Made by a program: the position numbers and the translations under genes | Source: Candidatus Atribacteria bacterium | GTDB taxonomy: Bacteria > Atribacterota > Atribacteria > Atribacterales > Caldatribacteriaceae | Reading direction: 5' to 3' | Assembly (NCBI GenBank): GCA_029549715.1 | Contig: JAKPIQ010000136.1 | Span: 1 to 40,724, forward strand | DNA: 40,724 nt | Part shown: positions 15,717 through 24,101 of the stretch, in pieces | Numbering within the stretch: position 1 is the first letter of the stretch | Layout of the letters: each line of letters begins with the position of its first letter | Notes under the pieces: generated by a model | Told to the model about the DNA's origin: nothing | The model's input: only the letters and a program-made list of their open reading frames with translations | Database searches by the model: none

Positions 15717-16682
15717 TCATCCCCCTACCATACTTAAAAGCGCCACTACCACTGCCACTGCCTGAATAATCCAGAACCTCACCGTAATTTTACTCTCTTT
15801 CTCCCCCCGGAGTTCAAAATGATGATGGAGAGGACTCATAAGAAATATTCTTTTTCCAAACACCCGGAAGGAAAACACCTGAAGAATCACCGAAAGAGTA
15901 TCCAGAACATAAACTATACCAACCAGGGCCAATAACCAGGAATAACCAGAAAAAAGAGCCAGAACTCCCATAAGAGCCCCTAACGATAAGGAACCACAAT
16001 CCCCCATGAAAATCCGGGTAGGCCAGAAATTAAACCATAGAAAAGAAAGCAGTGCTCCGCTGAAGATAACTGCCACCTGAGCTAAAGAGTAATCTCCCTG
16101 TAATAGAAAAACTACCATCCAAAAACTAAAAGTCAAAATCCCACAACCTGCTGACAATCCATCCAAACCATCGGCAATATTAAAAGCGTTGGCAGAGGCC
16201 AGAATTAAAAACAAACTATAGAGAAAGAAAGGGATACTTCCCAGCTCTATAACTCTGCCCCCCCGGGAAATAGCCAGGTGGTGAGGAAAAAGAGGAAATG
16301 CTATTGCTAAAATAAAAACGGCTAACACTAGCTGCAAAAGGAATTTGTGGCGGGCTTTCAGGCTCCAAGGCTCCCCCCTAAAACATTTAAAGTAGTCATC
16401 TAATAGCCCTAACCCACCAAAAGATAATAAAGTTATCAGTATAATCCCCATCTGCGGGGTAAACTTCTGGAAAAGAGAAAGCACCAATAATCCAGAGAGA
16501 ACAATGATCATTCCTCCCATACTGGGAGTGTTTTCTTTGTAAAGGTGCAGATTGGGACCTTCCTTTTTTATTTTCTGACCTATATGGTTTTTTTCCTGCC
16601 AGCCAATGAAAAAAGGAAATAAAAACAAAGCCAAAGCAAAAACTCCCAGAAAAGAAAAAATTAAATTTCTAATCTCACTCAT
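15717..16682 (-). CDS. mraY: Phospho-MurNAc-pentapeptide translocase MraY
   Basis: Integral membrane enzyme that joins phospho-MurNAc-pentapeptide to undecaprenyl phosphate, forming lipid I. About ten membrane helices. It shows TPSMGGMIIVLSG, GLLDDYFKC with the Asp pair, NAFNIADGLDGLSAG, IFMGDCGSLSLGALMG and MSPLHHHFELRG. I choose ATG 16682, which overlaps the murF stop as ATGA and has GGAGAGAG upstream, over the ATG four codons earlier. 321 aa is typical. Confidence 0.95.
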   Translation of the reverse strand: MSEIRNLIFSFLGVFALALFLFPFFIGWQEKNHIGQKIKKEGPNLHLYKENTPSMGGMIIVLSGLLVLSLFQKFTPQMGIILITLLSFGGLGLLDDYFKCFRGEPWSLKARHKFLLQLVLAVFILAIAFPLFPHHLAISRGGRVIELGSIPFFLYSLFLILASANAFNIADGLDGLSAGCGILTFSFWMVVFLLQGDYSLAQVAVIFSGALLSFLWFNFWPTRIFMGDCGSLSLGALMGVLALFSGYSWLLALVGIVYVLDTLSVILQVFSFRVFGKRIFLMSPLHHHFELRGEKESKITVRFWIIQAVAVVVALLSMVGG

Positions 16683-18070
16683 TGCTCTCTCCATTCCGGA
16701 GGAATGGCTCTCTCCAGTTCTACTTTTCTCGACCCTTTAAAAAGTATCGCCCACTGCTTTCCCCGAGGGGGGTGGTGAGCAAGAAATTCCTGTGCCTCAG
16801 GGGAGGTAGAAAATAGTAAAAATCGACCTTCCTGTATTTCCTTTTTAGCTATGGCTTCCGCTGCTTTCTTCATTTCTTCTCCTACCAACAGGGCCCGAGA
16901 AAGAGAAGATTCCTTTAATTCTCTCAAAAATTCTTGATGAGCCTGGGAAGTAATGCTCCCCAATTCTAACATATCTCCCCACACTCCCCAGACTTCAAAT
17001 CCCAAAGAAGCGAGAGAGTTCAAAAACCGTAAAGATTTATGAGCAGAAAGGGGATTAGCGTTATAAGAGTCGTCGATTACGATTCCTCTCTCATGAAAAA
17101 AGAAGTTTCCTCTTCCCGGGGGAGGTTGCCAATCTTTTAAACTCTCCGCTACTTCTTCTACTTTTATATTCAATTCCCGAACCAGGTGGAAAGCAGGCAA
17201 CAACATGACCGCTATCTCAGGGAAAAGAAAAGGAGCATAAAAACAAAAATCATCTCTCCCCATTCGTACTTCTACTTTAGCTTCCCAGGTCAGAGGATTG
17301 AGTGAAAAACTTTTTAAGCAGATATGATTAGTAGGGGAAAGACCAAAAGATATAATCTTTTTCTCTCTCAGTTCTTCTCTTTCCTCCACTAATTTACTCC
17401 ACTCCTGGTCGGTGTTGAGGTAAATTATCTCCGTTTTCTCCCTTATCAGTTTAATTTTTTCCTCTACTACTTCTTCTACGCTACCTAAGCCTTCTAAGTG
17501 CCCCTCTCCAAAAGAGGTAAAAACCACCATTTGAGGATCGATCATTTCTGCCAGCTTTTCCATTTCTTTTCTTTGATTTATGCCCGCCTCTATTATTAAA
17601 TAATCATTATCTTCTCTAAAATTAACTAAGGAACTAGCCACCCCTATTATGGTATTAAAGCTCTGAGGAGTTGCCTCTACCAAAAAACGCCTGGATAGTA
17701 AAGAATCAAAAAAACTTTTACAGGTAGTTTTGCCTACTGTACCGGTAATAGCAATCTTATACCCCCCTAATTTACGAGAAGCTCCTTTTCCCAATTGATA
17801 AAGAGCTAAAAGAGTATCCGGTACCTGGAAAACATAAACTTCCCCAACACCGCTCTCCACAGAGCTCACCAGGACTCCTGGCGCACCTTTCCTTACTGCT
17901 TCCTCTACAAATAAATGTCCATCAGTCTTCTCGCCTTTAAGCGCTATAAAAAGCTGCCCTCTTTTCAAGGAGCGACTATCAATAGCCACTCCTTGAAAAG
18001 AGGAAACATTACCTATTTTTTGTATTTCAGCTTGAGTAATTTCTGCTATTTCCTGCGGTGAAAATCTCAT
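16679..18070 (-). CDS. murF: UDP-MurNAc-tripeptide--D-Ala-D-Ala ligase MurF
   Basis: Adds the D-Ala-D-Ala dipeptide, completing the UDP-MurNAc pentapeptide. It has the N-terminal GVAIDSRSLKRGQLFIAL block, the P-loop ITGTVGKTTCK, FNTIIGVASSLV, GINQRKEMEKL and DDSYNANPLS, all MurF features. GEGHLEGLGS stands where GEAHLE is usual. 463 aa. ATG 18070 lies inside the murE end (44-base overlap) with AAGGA just upstream. Confidence 0.94.
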   Translation of the reverse strand: MRFSPQEIAEITQAEIQKIGNVSSFQGVAIDSRSLKRGQLFIALKGEKTDGHLFVEEAVRKGAPGVLVSSVESGVGEVYVFQVPDTLLALYQLGKGASRKLGGYKIAITGTVGKTTCKSFFDSLLSRRFLVEATPQSFNTIIGVASSLVNFREDNDYLIIEAGINQRKEMEKLAEMIDPQMVVFTSFGEGHLEGLGSVEEVVEEKIKLIREKTEIIYLNTDQEWSKLVEEREELREKKIISFGLSPTNHICLKSFSLNPLTWEAKVEVRMGRDDFCFYAPFLFPEIAVMLLPAFHLVRELNIKVEEVAESLKDWQPPPGRGNFFFHERGIVIDDSYNANPLSAHKSLRFLNSLASLGFEVWGVWGDMLELGSITSQAHQEFLRELKESSLSRALLVGEEMKKAAEAIAKKEIQEGRFLLFSTSPEAQEFLAHHPPRGKQWAILFKGSRKVELERAIPPEWREQ

Positions 18071-19559
18071 TTTCCTTCTCTTTCAATAGTTTCCAGGCTA
18101 CGTAATGATCGTTATGAGGAACTATCTTCCCTTTGTACACCTGAAACCTCTCTGGACCTTTCCCCGCCAAAAAAACCGTATCTTCCTTTTGAGCTAACTC
18201 CAAAGCCCGCCGGATGGCATCTGCTCGGTCTAAGATCACTTCAAAAAACAATTTCTTGTTTGATGCCACCTTTTTTACCCCCTCCAGAGCATCCAGGGCG
18301 GTTTGCTCCGGTGCCTCTCCTCGAGGGTTGTCAGTAGTAACAATACATACGTCACTAAAGCGAGCTACCGTTTCTCCAATGAAGGGCCTTTTCCCTCTAT
18401 CTCTTTCCCCTCCACAACCAAATACGGTAATTACTTTTCCGGGAGTCAGTTCCCGAATAATAGAGAGGCTTTTTTCTAATCCATGCCAGTTATGAGCAAA
18501 ATCTACTATCACGGTAAAATCTTGACCTGCTTCCACAAACTCCCACCGACCGGGAACATGACGAATCCGAAACAGAGACTCCTGAATGCTACTTGTATCC
18601 AAACCATAAAAAAGAGCCAAAGAAATGGCAGCAAGAGCATTATACACATTATGAACTCCGGGAAAGTGAATCACTATCTCCATTTTTCCCCACGGACTTC
18701 TAACTAAAAAAGAGCTGTGGCGGAGGGAATAATTAATCTCTTCCCCCCTCACCTCCGCCTCCCGGTTCAAGCCATAAGTGAGAAAAGGAACTCCTATACT
18801 TTTTATCATCCGCAGACAACCTTCGTCATCTCCGTTTACCGCTACTACTCGAGGATGATTCTTAACCAGATTTTCCTCTACCATTTGTAGAAGCTTCTTT
18901 TTACTTGCAAAATAATGTTCGAAACTACGGTGAAACTCCATATGTTCAGAAATTAAGTTGGTAACCAAAGCAGAATCAAATTTTACCCCCTCTACTCTCC
19001 CCAGCGCCAGAGCATGGGAAGAGACCTCTACCACTGCATCTTTTATACTCATTTTTCGCATCTGATAAAGATGGCGGCAAAAAGAAAGGGATTCTTCGGT
19101 AGTATTCACCGCTTCTTCTTCCCAAGGGCCTATAATGTTCCGTGCGGTGGTGAGAAGACCACAGGGAAAGCCACTCCCCTCCCAAATGGAGCGGAGGAAA
19201 AAACAAGTGGTAGTTTTTCCATTGGTACCTGTTACTCCCATAATCCTCAGAGCAGAAGAAGGGTCATCATAGAAAAAGGAAGAGGCCAAAGCCAGCGCTC
19301 TTCTCCCTTCAGAAACTAAAACCCAGGACCCCTTAGAAGGGGCAAATTCTTTTTTTTCTAAAACTACTAAAATCGCTCCTCTTTCTACAGCTTCCTGGAT
19401 ATAAAAGTGACCATCAGTATTAGATCCGGGAAGGGCAAAAAAAACATAACCAGGCTGCACTCGACGAGAATCAAAGGTCAAACCTCTGACCTCTTCCTGG
19501 AAATTTTCAATTCTTCCCTCTTCAAAAGAAAATGAAGACAAAAATTGATCTATAGTCAA
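18027..19559 (-). CDS. murE: UDP-MurNAc-tripeptide synthetase MurE, probably meso-diaminopimelate adding
   Basis: Adds the third stem-peptide residue. It has TFDSRRVQPGYVFFALPG at the N-terminus, the P-loop GVTGTNGKTTT (109-117), SSHALALGRV, the lysine of FASKKKLL expected to be carbamylated, and GVHNVYNALAAI. The specificity motif at 410-413 is DNPR, the form linked to meso-diaminopimelate in characterised MurE enzymes, but it is followed by GEAP rather than the usual SEDP. VDFAHNWHGLEK at 352-363 differs from the common VDYAHTPD. 510 aa. It starts with TTG 19559 overlapping the ftsI stop, with GGAGG nine bases upstream. Confidence 0.94.
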   Translation of the reverse strand: MTIDQFLSSFSFEEGRIENFQEEVRGLTFDSRRVQPGYVFFALPGSNTDGHFYIQEAVERGAILVVLEKKEFAPSKGSWVLVSEGRRALALASSFFYDDPSSALRIMGVTGTNGKTTTCFFLRSIWEGSGFPCGLLTTARNIIGPWEEEAVNTTEESLSFCRHLYQMRKMSIKDAVVEVSSHALALGRVEGVKFDSALVTNLISEHMEFHRSFEHYFASKKKLLQMVEENLVKNHPRVVAVNGDDEGCLRMIKSIGVPFLTYGLNREAEVRGEEINYSLRHSSFLVRSPWGKMEIVIHFPGVHNVYNALAAISLALFYGLDTSSIQESLFRIRHVPGRWEFVEAGQDFTVIVDFAHNWHGLEKSLSIIRELTPGKVITVFGCGGERDRGKRPFIGETVARFSDVCIVTTDNPRGEAPEQTALDALEGVKKVASNKKLFFEVILDRADAIRRALELAQKEDTVFLAGKGPERFQVYKGKIVPHNDHYVAWKLLKEKENEIFTAGNSRNYSS

Positions 19560-21247
19560 AATAGTCCTACCTCCGCTTTATTTGACATTATACCAGCATA
19601 ATTAATAATACCTTGAGCAATCTCTCTAAAAACGGGAGCAGCAGTGTCTCCACCATAGTACTCTCCCTGGGGTTCATCCAGAACTACAATAACTCCAAAG
19701 CGAGGCTCGGGGACAGGGAAAAATCCTACAAAGGAAGAATAAAACTTATGAGGGTCATAGCGACCGTGAGAGCCTACTTTTTGGCCAGTTCCTGTCTTTC
19801 CTGCTATGCGATATCCCTCTATATAAGCTTTCTTCCCCGTTCCCTCTCTTACTGCTTTTTCCATCATTTCCAGAACTAAAGACGCCGTTCTCTCCGATAC
19901 TACTTCTCCTGAAATAGAAGGAGGGAAACTTTTTACTACCTCTCCTCGAGGAGAGGTTATTTCACTCACCAGACGGGGTTGCATAACCACTCCCCCATTA
20001 GCCAAAGCAGAAAGAGCTCTTAAAAGCTGCAGGGGAGTAACCATCATCTCCTGACCAATGGGAATAGCACCTATAGAAAGCAAAGACCACTCCCGAGGAG
20101 GCCGTAAAAGACCCTGCTCTTCTCCCGGCAATCCTACCTCACATTTTTCCCCCAATCCAAAATTTTTCAAATAATAAAATAGTTTATCTTTACCTAATCT
20201 TTCAGCCAAGGTGATAATTCCCACATTACAAGAATTAATCAATAAATCTTCCAGTTTTTCTTCACCATGAGCCTTAATATCTCGCACTCGATGATTATAT
20301 ACCATAATGAAACCAGGACAAAAGAATTTATCCTGGAGAAAAGTTTTTTCTTCTTCTAAAGCTGCAGCCATCACCAACGGCTTTACTGTGGAGCCCGGTT
20401 CAAAAACCATATTGGTAGCCAAATTCTTCCAGGATTCAGGAGGAAAAGCTTGAAAGTTGCGATTATCAAAGGAAGGACGACTGGCCAGAGCCAAAATATC
20501 CCCATTCTGGGGATTGTTAACTATCACCACTCCCCCAAGAGCTTTGGTTCTTTCCATAGCTTGATCCAGAGCTTCTTCAACAAAAAACTGAATAGTGCTA
20601 TCTACAGTTAAACGAAGGTCGTTGCCGTTTTGAGGCGGTAGATACTTAGTGGTAAGGGGAATTTCCCGCCCCAGTGCGTCCTTTTCATAAAATGAATAAC
20701 CTGTTTTACCCGAAAGGTAGGAATCAAAAGCAAACTCTAAACCTTCCAGCCCTCGCCCATCTTTTCCTACAAAACCCAAGAGATTGCTAAACAGGGGAGC
20801 TTGAGGATAAAAACGAGTGGGCTTCTCTTGCCAGCTTATTCCTTTCAGTTTTTTCTCTCCTAAAATTTCTTTTAAATATAGTGGTGCCTGGTCGGCTATC
20901 TCTATCCAAGATTGTCCACTGCGGAACTTTTCCTGTAGTTCCAGCGGAGAAAGGGAAAGAAGCCGGGATAACTCCTCTACCACCTCTTCTAAATCATCGA
21001 TCTGGGGAAGATAGGCAGTGATAGAGAGCACTCCCACATCTTCAGCCAGTATTCTACCATCGCGGTCTCGAATAGAGCCTCGTTGAGGTGGAAGTTCTCC
21101 CAATACTAAGCGAGACAAAGCTTCGTCTCGGTAAAACTTACCTCGCACTATTTGAACAGAAAAAACGCGAATTATAATAATTCCCAAAAGAAATAAAGTT
21201 AAAAAGAACAGAAAATTTGCCCGCCGGGCAAATTTTCTGGAAATCAT
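19556..21247 (-). CDS. ftsI: Class B penicillin-binding protein FtsI (septal transpeptidase)
   Basis: Division-specific D,D-transpeptidase that cross-links septal peptidoglycan. One N-terminal membrane anchor (about residues 11-30) follows a basic tail. The PBP dimer domain has PPQRGSIRDRDGRILAED. The active site comprises FEPGSTVKPL (nucleophile Ser 286, Lys 289), the SxN motif in NSCNVG and AGKTGTGQK (KTG). No PASTA domains follow, so it is FtsI-like rather than SpoVD-like. 563 aa. ATG 21247 overlaps the ftsL stop. Confidence 0.96.
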   Translation of the reverse strand: MISRKFARRANFLFFLTLFLLGIIIIRVFSVQIVRGKFYRDEALSRLVLGELPPQRGSIRDRDGRILAEDVGVLSITAYLPQIDDLEEVVEELSRLLSLSPLELQEKFRSGQSWIEIADQAPLYLKEILGEKKLKGISWQEKPTRFYPQAPLFSNLLGFVGKDGRGLEGLEFAFDSYLSGKTGYSFYEKDALGREIPLTTKYLPPQNGNDLRLTVDSTIQFFVEEALDQAMERTKALGGVVIVNNPQNGDILALASRPSFDNRNFQAFPPESWKNLATNMVFEPGSTVKPLVMAAALEEEKTFLQDKFFCPGFIMVYNHRVRDIKAHGEEKLEDLLINSCNVGIITLAERLGKDKLFYYLKNFGLGEKCEVGLPGEEQGLLRPPREWSLLSIGAIPIGQEMMVTPLQLLRALSALANGGVVMQPRLVSEITSPRGEVVKSFPPSISGEVVSERTASLVLEMMEKAVREGTGKKAYIEGYRIAGKTGTGQKVGSHGRYDPHKFYSSFVGFFPVPEPRFGVIVVLDEPQGEYYGGDTAAPVFREIAQGIINYAGIMSNKAEVGLF

Positions 21248-21579
21248 TCTCCTTGCGTCTCCTTTGGCGTTTCTACTTTTAGAACCAGCTCTCCTTTCCC
21301 ACCTCCTAAAGCAGAGCTGGACACCATATAAACAGTTTTATCCGGATAAATCATGCCCAGCTGGTTTATGGCTACTTCTTTTATTCTCTCCAGAGAAGAC
21401 AATTGAGCGATTTCCATTTTTAGTTTATCCTTGGTGGCCAGTAAATTATCAACATCCTCCCTTTTTTGCTCCACCAAAAAACTTTTTTCTAAAAGCATGG
21501 CTTGTAAGGTAACATAAAGAAAAGACAGAGAAAAAACAAAAAATAAACCAAATACCAACCAGGACTTAGCTTTCTTCAT
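21244..21579 (-). CDS. ftsL: FtsL-like bitopic division protein
   Basis: A small protein with one membrane helix (about residues 8-28) and a leucine-zipper-like coiled coil (VEQKREDVDNLLATKDKLKM) ending near INQLGMIYPDKTVYMV, the typical FtsL architecture. It would bridge FtsQ-type proteins and the FtsW-FtsI synthase. FtsL is poorly conserved, so the call rests on size, topology and position between rsmH and ftsI. I choose ATG 21579, with AAGGAGG seven bases upstream, over the GTG one codon earlier. Confidence 0.85.
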   Translation of the reverse strand: MKKAKSWLVFGLFFVFSLSFLYVTLQAMLLEKSFLVEQKREDVDNLLATKDKLKMEIAQLSSLERIKEVAINQLGMIYPDKTVYMVSSSALGGGKGELVLKVETPKETQGE

Positions 21580-21600
21580 CACTATCCCTCCTTATTTTTC

Positions 21601-22482
21601 TCATCCCCGCCTTTTTGCTGCTCTCAACCGGCCACTGCGAGCCCGAGGATTATCTTTCACCTCCTGGGGAGTGGGACGAACAGGTTTTTTGGTCAATATT
21701 TCCCACTCTTCCCTGTGTCGAAAAAAACTTTTTACTATCCGATCCTCCAGAGAGTGATAACTAATTACCACTACTCTCCCCCCCTCCTCTACCATAGAAG
21801 AAACTTTCTCCAGGGCCTCTTCTATCTCCTTTAATTCCTCATTTACAAAAATGCGTAAAGCCATAAAAGTACGAGTGGCGGGGTGGATTTTCTCCCGCTG
21901 AGGAACCACTCTTTCTATAATCTGAGCCAGCTCTCGAGTGGTAGCTATAGGTTTTCGCTCCCGCTCTCTCACTATTGCCTGAGCAATTTTTCGAGAAAAC
22001 CTTTCTTCCCCGTAATAATAAATGAGATCGGCCAGCTCCTTTTCTGATAATTTATTTACTACCTGGTAAGCATCCTGTTTCTGCGATAAATCCATCCTCA
22101 TATCCAGAGGCCCTTCTTTCTGGAAGCTAAACCCCCTTTCTGCCTCATCCAGCTGCCAGGAAGATACCCCCAGATCAAACAATATTCCCGAAACTTGCTC
22201 TGTGCCCAGAGAAAGAAGAATTTGGTCAATCTGAGAAAAGTTTCCCCGCACCAGATAAACTGGAAGAGGAGAATGTTGCAGAGTTTTTTCTGCCATTTTT
22301 ATGGCTTCTTCATCTCGATCTATTCCTATCAGCACAGCTCCTTCCTCAAGCTGGGATAAAAGAGAAAGAGCATGCCCTCCTCCTCCCACGGTGGCATCTA
22401 CATAAACTCCATCTTTTCTCCAGAGAAGATAATAGAGAACTTCTTTCTCCATCACTGGTTGATGAAAAAGATAAGTATTCAT
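21601..22482 (-). CDS. rsmH: 16S rRNA (cytosine1402-N4)-methyltransferase RsmH (MraW)
   Basis: SAM-dependent methylation of C1402 in the ribosomal P site. The SAM loop is YVDATVGGGGHALSLL, followed by LIGIDRDEEAI, GILFDLGVSSWQLDEAERGF with the catalytic region, MDLSQKQDAYQVVN and VVISYHSLEDRIVKSFFR. The C-terminus NPRARSGRLRAAKR is the family tail. 293 aa. It starts two bases after the mraZ stop with GGGG upstream. Confidence 0.97.
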   Translation of the reverse strand: MNTYLFHQPVMEKEVLYYLLWRKDGVYVDATVGGGGHALSLLSQLEEGAVLIGIDRDEEAIKMAEKTLQHSPLPVYLVRGNFSQIDQILLSLGTEQVSGILFDLGVSSWQLDEAERGFSFQKEGPLDMRMDLSQKQDAYQVVNKLSEKELADLIYYYGEERFSRKIAQAIVRERERKPIATTRELAQIIERVVPQREKIHPATRTFMALRIFVNEELKEIEEALEKVSSMVEEGGRVVVISYHSLEDRIVKSFFRHREEWEILTKKPVRPTPQEVKDNPRARSGRLRAAKRRG

Positions 22483-22484
22483 GA

Positions 22485-22916
22485 TTAAATCCCCGTGTCC
22501 ACTATCTGTTCGGTGATCTCGCTAAACTTTTTTTCCATCTCTTCATGATATGGTTTCCAAATTTCTTCCGCCCAAATCTCCAGGCGTTCCCCTACTCCCA
22601 CCCAGACCACTTGTCGGTTTATTTCCGCATAGTTTTTTAAGTAATCAGGAAGAACAATCCTTCCCTGCCCATCAAGATCGAGGTAAATGGCATTAGCCAG
22701 AAAAAAGCGGGAAAACTCTCGAGTTTCTTTGCGAGTGAGAGAAAGAGTGGAAATCTTTTGATAAAGTTTGTTCCAAAGTTCTTCAGGATAAAGAAATATG
22801 CACTTTTCCATCCCTTGAGTAAGATAAACTTTTCCGGTGATTTCTTCTCTAAAGGAGCTAGGAATTACCACTCGATTCTTTTCATCTACAGTGTGGTAAT
22901 AATGGCCCAGAAACAT
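22485..22916 (-). CDS. mraZ: MraZ, transcriptional regulator of the dcw cluster
   Basis: AbrB-like DNA-binding protein that forms rings and controls its own operon. Two MraZ repeats are visible: HTVDEKNRVVIPSSFREEI, and LDLDGQGRIVLPDYLKNYAEI with the DxxGR core. The start is ATG 22916, nine bases after GGGAGG, giving the normal 143 aa (the open frame extends further but only through the operator). It is directly downstream of four GTGG direct repeats with 10-bp spacing, so autoregulation is supported by sequence. Confidence 0.95.
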   Translation of the reverse strand: MFLGHYYHTVDEKNRVVIPSSFREEITGKVYLTQGMEKCIFLYPEELWNKLYQKISTLSLTRKETREFSRFFLANAIYLDLDGQGRIVLPDYLKNYAEINRQVVWVGVGERLEIWAEEIWKPYHEEMEKKFSEITEQIVDTGI

Positions 22917-22919
22917 CTT

Positions 22920-22953
22920 CCACTTCCTCCCACCTTCTACCACTATACACCAC
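22920..22953 (-). promoter_or_regulatory. MraZ operator: four GTGG repeats at 10-bp intervals
   Basis: On the minus strand GTGG occurs at 22953, 22943, 22933 and 22923 (5' ends), exactly one helical turn apart, ending three bases before the mraZ ATG and covering its ribosome-binding site. Known MraZ boxes are short TGGG-type direct repeats spaced the same way. A possible -10 box TATGCT (22961-22956) abuts the first repeat; no convincing -35 was found. Confidence 0.8.
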
Positions 22954-23032
22954 TTAGCATAAACTAACAGGGAGGAAATATAAATAGAACACCTGTTTCA
23001 AATGAGAAAATTTTTTACTGGAAGAGAAAACT

Positions 23033-23749
23033 CTAGGTAAGGATTTGTTTAAATTCCCCCCAGCTGGGGAAAGAAGAAAACATAAAAGAAGTAGTAGCTG
23101 AGCCGATTTGAGAAAGAGAATGGGCATCGGAAAAGCGAAGGAATCGAAAACCCTCTAAGCCTAACTCATTTACTGCTATTTCCGGGGAACAGTGGCTCGA
23201 TAACTCCACCACCTTTATTTCCAGATCTGGAGGGATAAAACCAAGTTGAGAAATTATACTGTAACTCCGGCGATCCACATGGGCAGGAATAACTATCCCC
23301 CCTCTATTCCTTACTCTATCCACCACTTGCTCCACGGATAAATCCAGAGGATGAACCAGAAGATTCCTTTTTTTTTCTTTTATTTCTCCCTCTTCACTTA
23401 TTATCCACTCTTCCCCCCATACTTCTTCTTGCAGAGGAATGAAAGGAAGGAACTTTTCTATTTCCTGATTGAAGTCATAAAGTTGGGATAAAGAAGGAAA
23501 GAAGGAAAGAAGGTGCACTTCCTCCCGAGTCTCTACTTCTAATCCTGGTATCACCCAGATACCAAACTTTTCCCCCAAAGTTACGGTTACTTCCACATTA
23601 TTACAGGCATTGTGATCAGTTACCGCAATCAAGCCGATATTTTTCTCCCAGGCTTCCAAAACAATGCACTGAGGCAACATATCTCGATCGGCACAGGGGG
23701 ACAAAACACTGTGAATGTGAAGATCGGCCAAAAAAGCTCCTTTAGCCAT
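23033..23749 (-). CDS. PHP-domain metal-dependent phosphoesterase
   Basis: The PHP (polymerase and histidinol phosphatase) metal-binding motifs occur in order: ADLHIHSVLSPCA, AVTDHNACNN, PGLEVETREEVHLL, IVIPAHVDRRSYS and FSDAHSLSQIG. These supply the His and Asp ligands for a two- or three-metal centre, so a phosphoesterase or phosphatase is expected. 238 aa, a single domain with no polymerase part. It is the last gene of the five-gene hydrogenase-like module and overlaps the DRTGG gene by eight bases. In such operons PHP proteins are thought to act in signalling, but the substrate is unknown. Confidence 0.85.
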   Translation of the reverse strand: MAKGAFLADLHIHSVLSPCADRDMLPQCIVLEAWEKNIGLIAVTDHNACNNVEVTVTLGEKFGIWVIPGLEVETREEVHLLSFFPSLSQLYDFNQEIEKFLPFIPLQEEVWGEEWIISEEGEIKEKKRNLLVHPLDLSVEQVVDRVRNRGGIVIPAHVDRRSYSIISQLGFIPPDLEIKVVELSSHCSPEIAVNELGLEGFRFLRFSDAHSLSQIGSATTSFMFSSFPSWGEFKQILT

Positions 23750-24095
23750 GCCTTTTGGTGCCCGGTATCCCCAGAGAAGAAAGAACGCTAACTGCCTGGT
23801 AGCTGGTCAAAGAAGTGCGTAAAATGGTTATCCCTTCTTTTTGAGCCCTCTTCGTGGTTTCTTCATTAACTTCTTGATAATTACAAATCACTATACAGGG
23901 CATACCCACCAACACTGCCACCGCCACCACATTAGGATGAGACTGAATGGTAACCCAAATACTTCCTTCTTTAGCATTGGCGATACAATCACTGAGAAGG
24001 TCTCCACAGTATCCTCCTGCTATATCCTGTTCTGCTATTTTTTCTCCCACTACTATTTCCGCTTTCAGCGGTTCAACAATTTGAGTCACTTTCAA
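23742..24095 (-). CDS. DRTGG-domain protein (module copy 2)
   Basis: A single DRTGG-like domain (117 aa): MKVTQIVEPL, then GGYCGDLLSDCIANAKEGS and IWVTIQSHPNVVAVAVLVGM, the pattern of small DRTGG proteins found beside [FeFe]-hydrogenase-like genes in anaerobic bacteria. The domain is of unknown function; it also occurs with CBS domains and in phosphotransacetylases, which suggests ligand sensing. Start TTG 24095 with AGGAGG upstream. It lies between the hydrogenase-like gene and the PHP gene. Confidence 0.8.
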   Translation of the reverse strand: MKVTQIVEPLKAEIVVGEKIAEQDIAGGYCGDLLSDCIANAKEGSIWVTIQSHPNVVAVAVLVGMPCIVICNYQEVNEETTKRAQKEGITILRTSLTSYQAVSVLSSLGIPGTKRHG

Positions 24096-24101
24096 GATTC
24101 T

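Noticed and set aside
23012-23032. Terminator after the PHP gene
   Set aside because: Only AT-rich, weak self-complementarity (GAGTTTTCTC) without a stable stem, so the boundary before mraZ is not marked by an intrinsic terminator.
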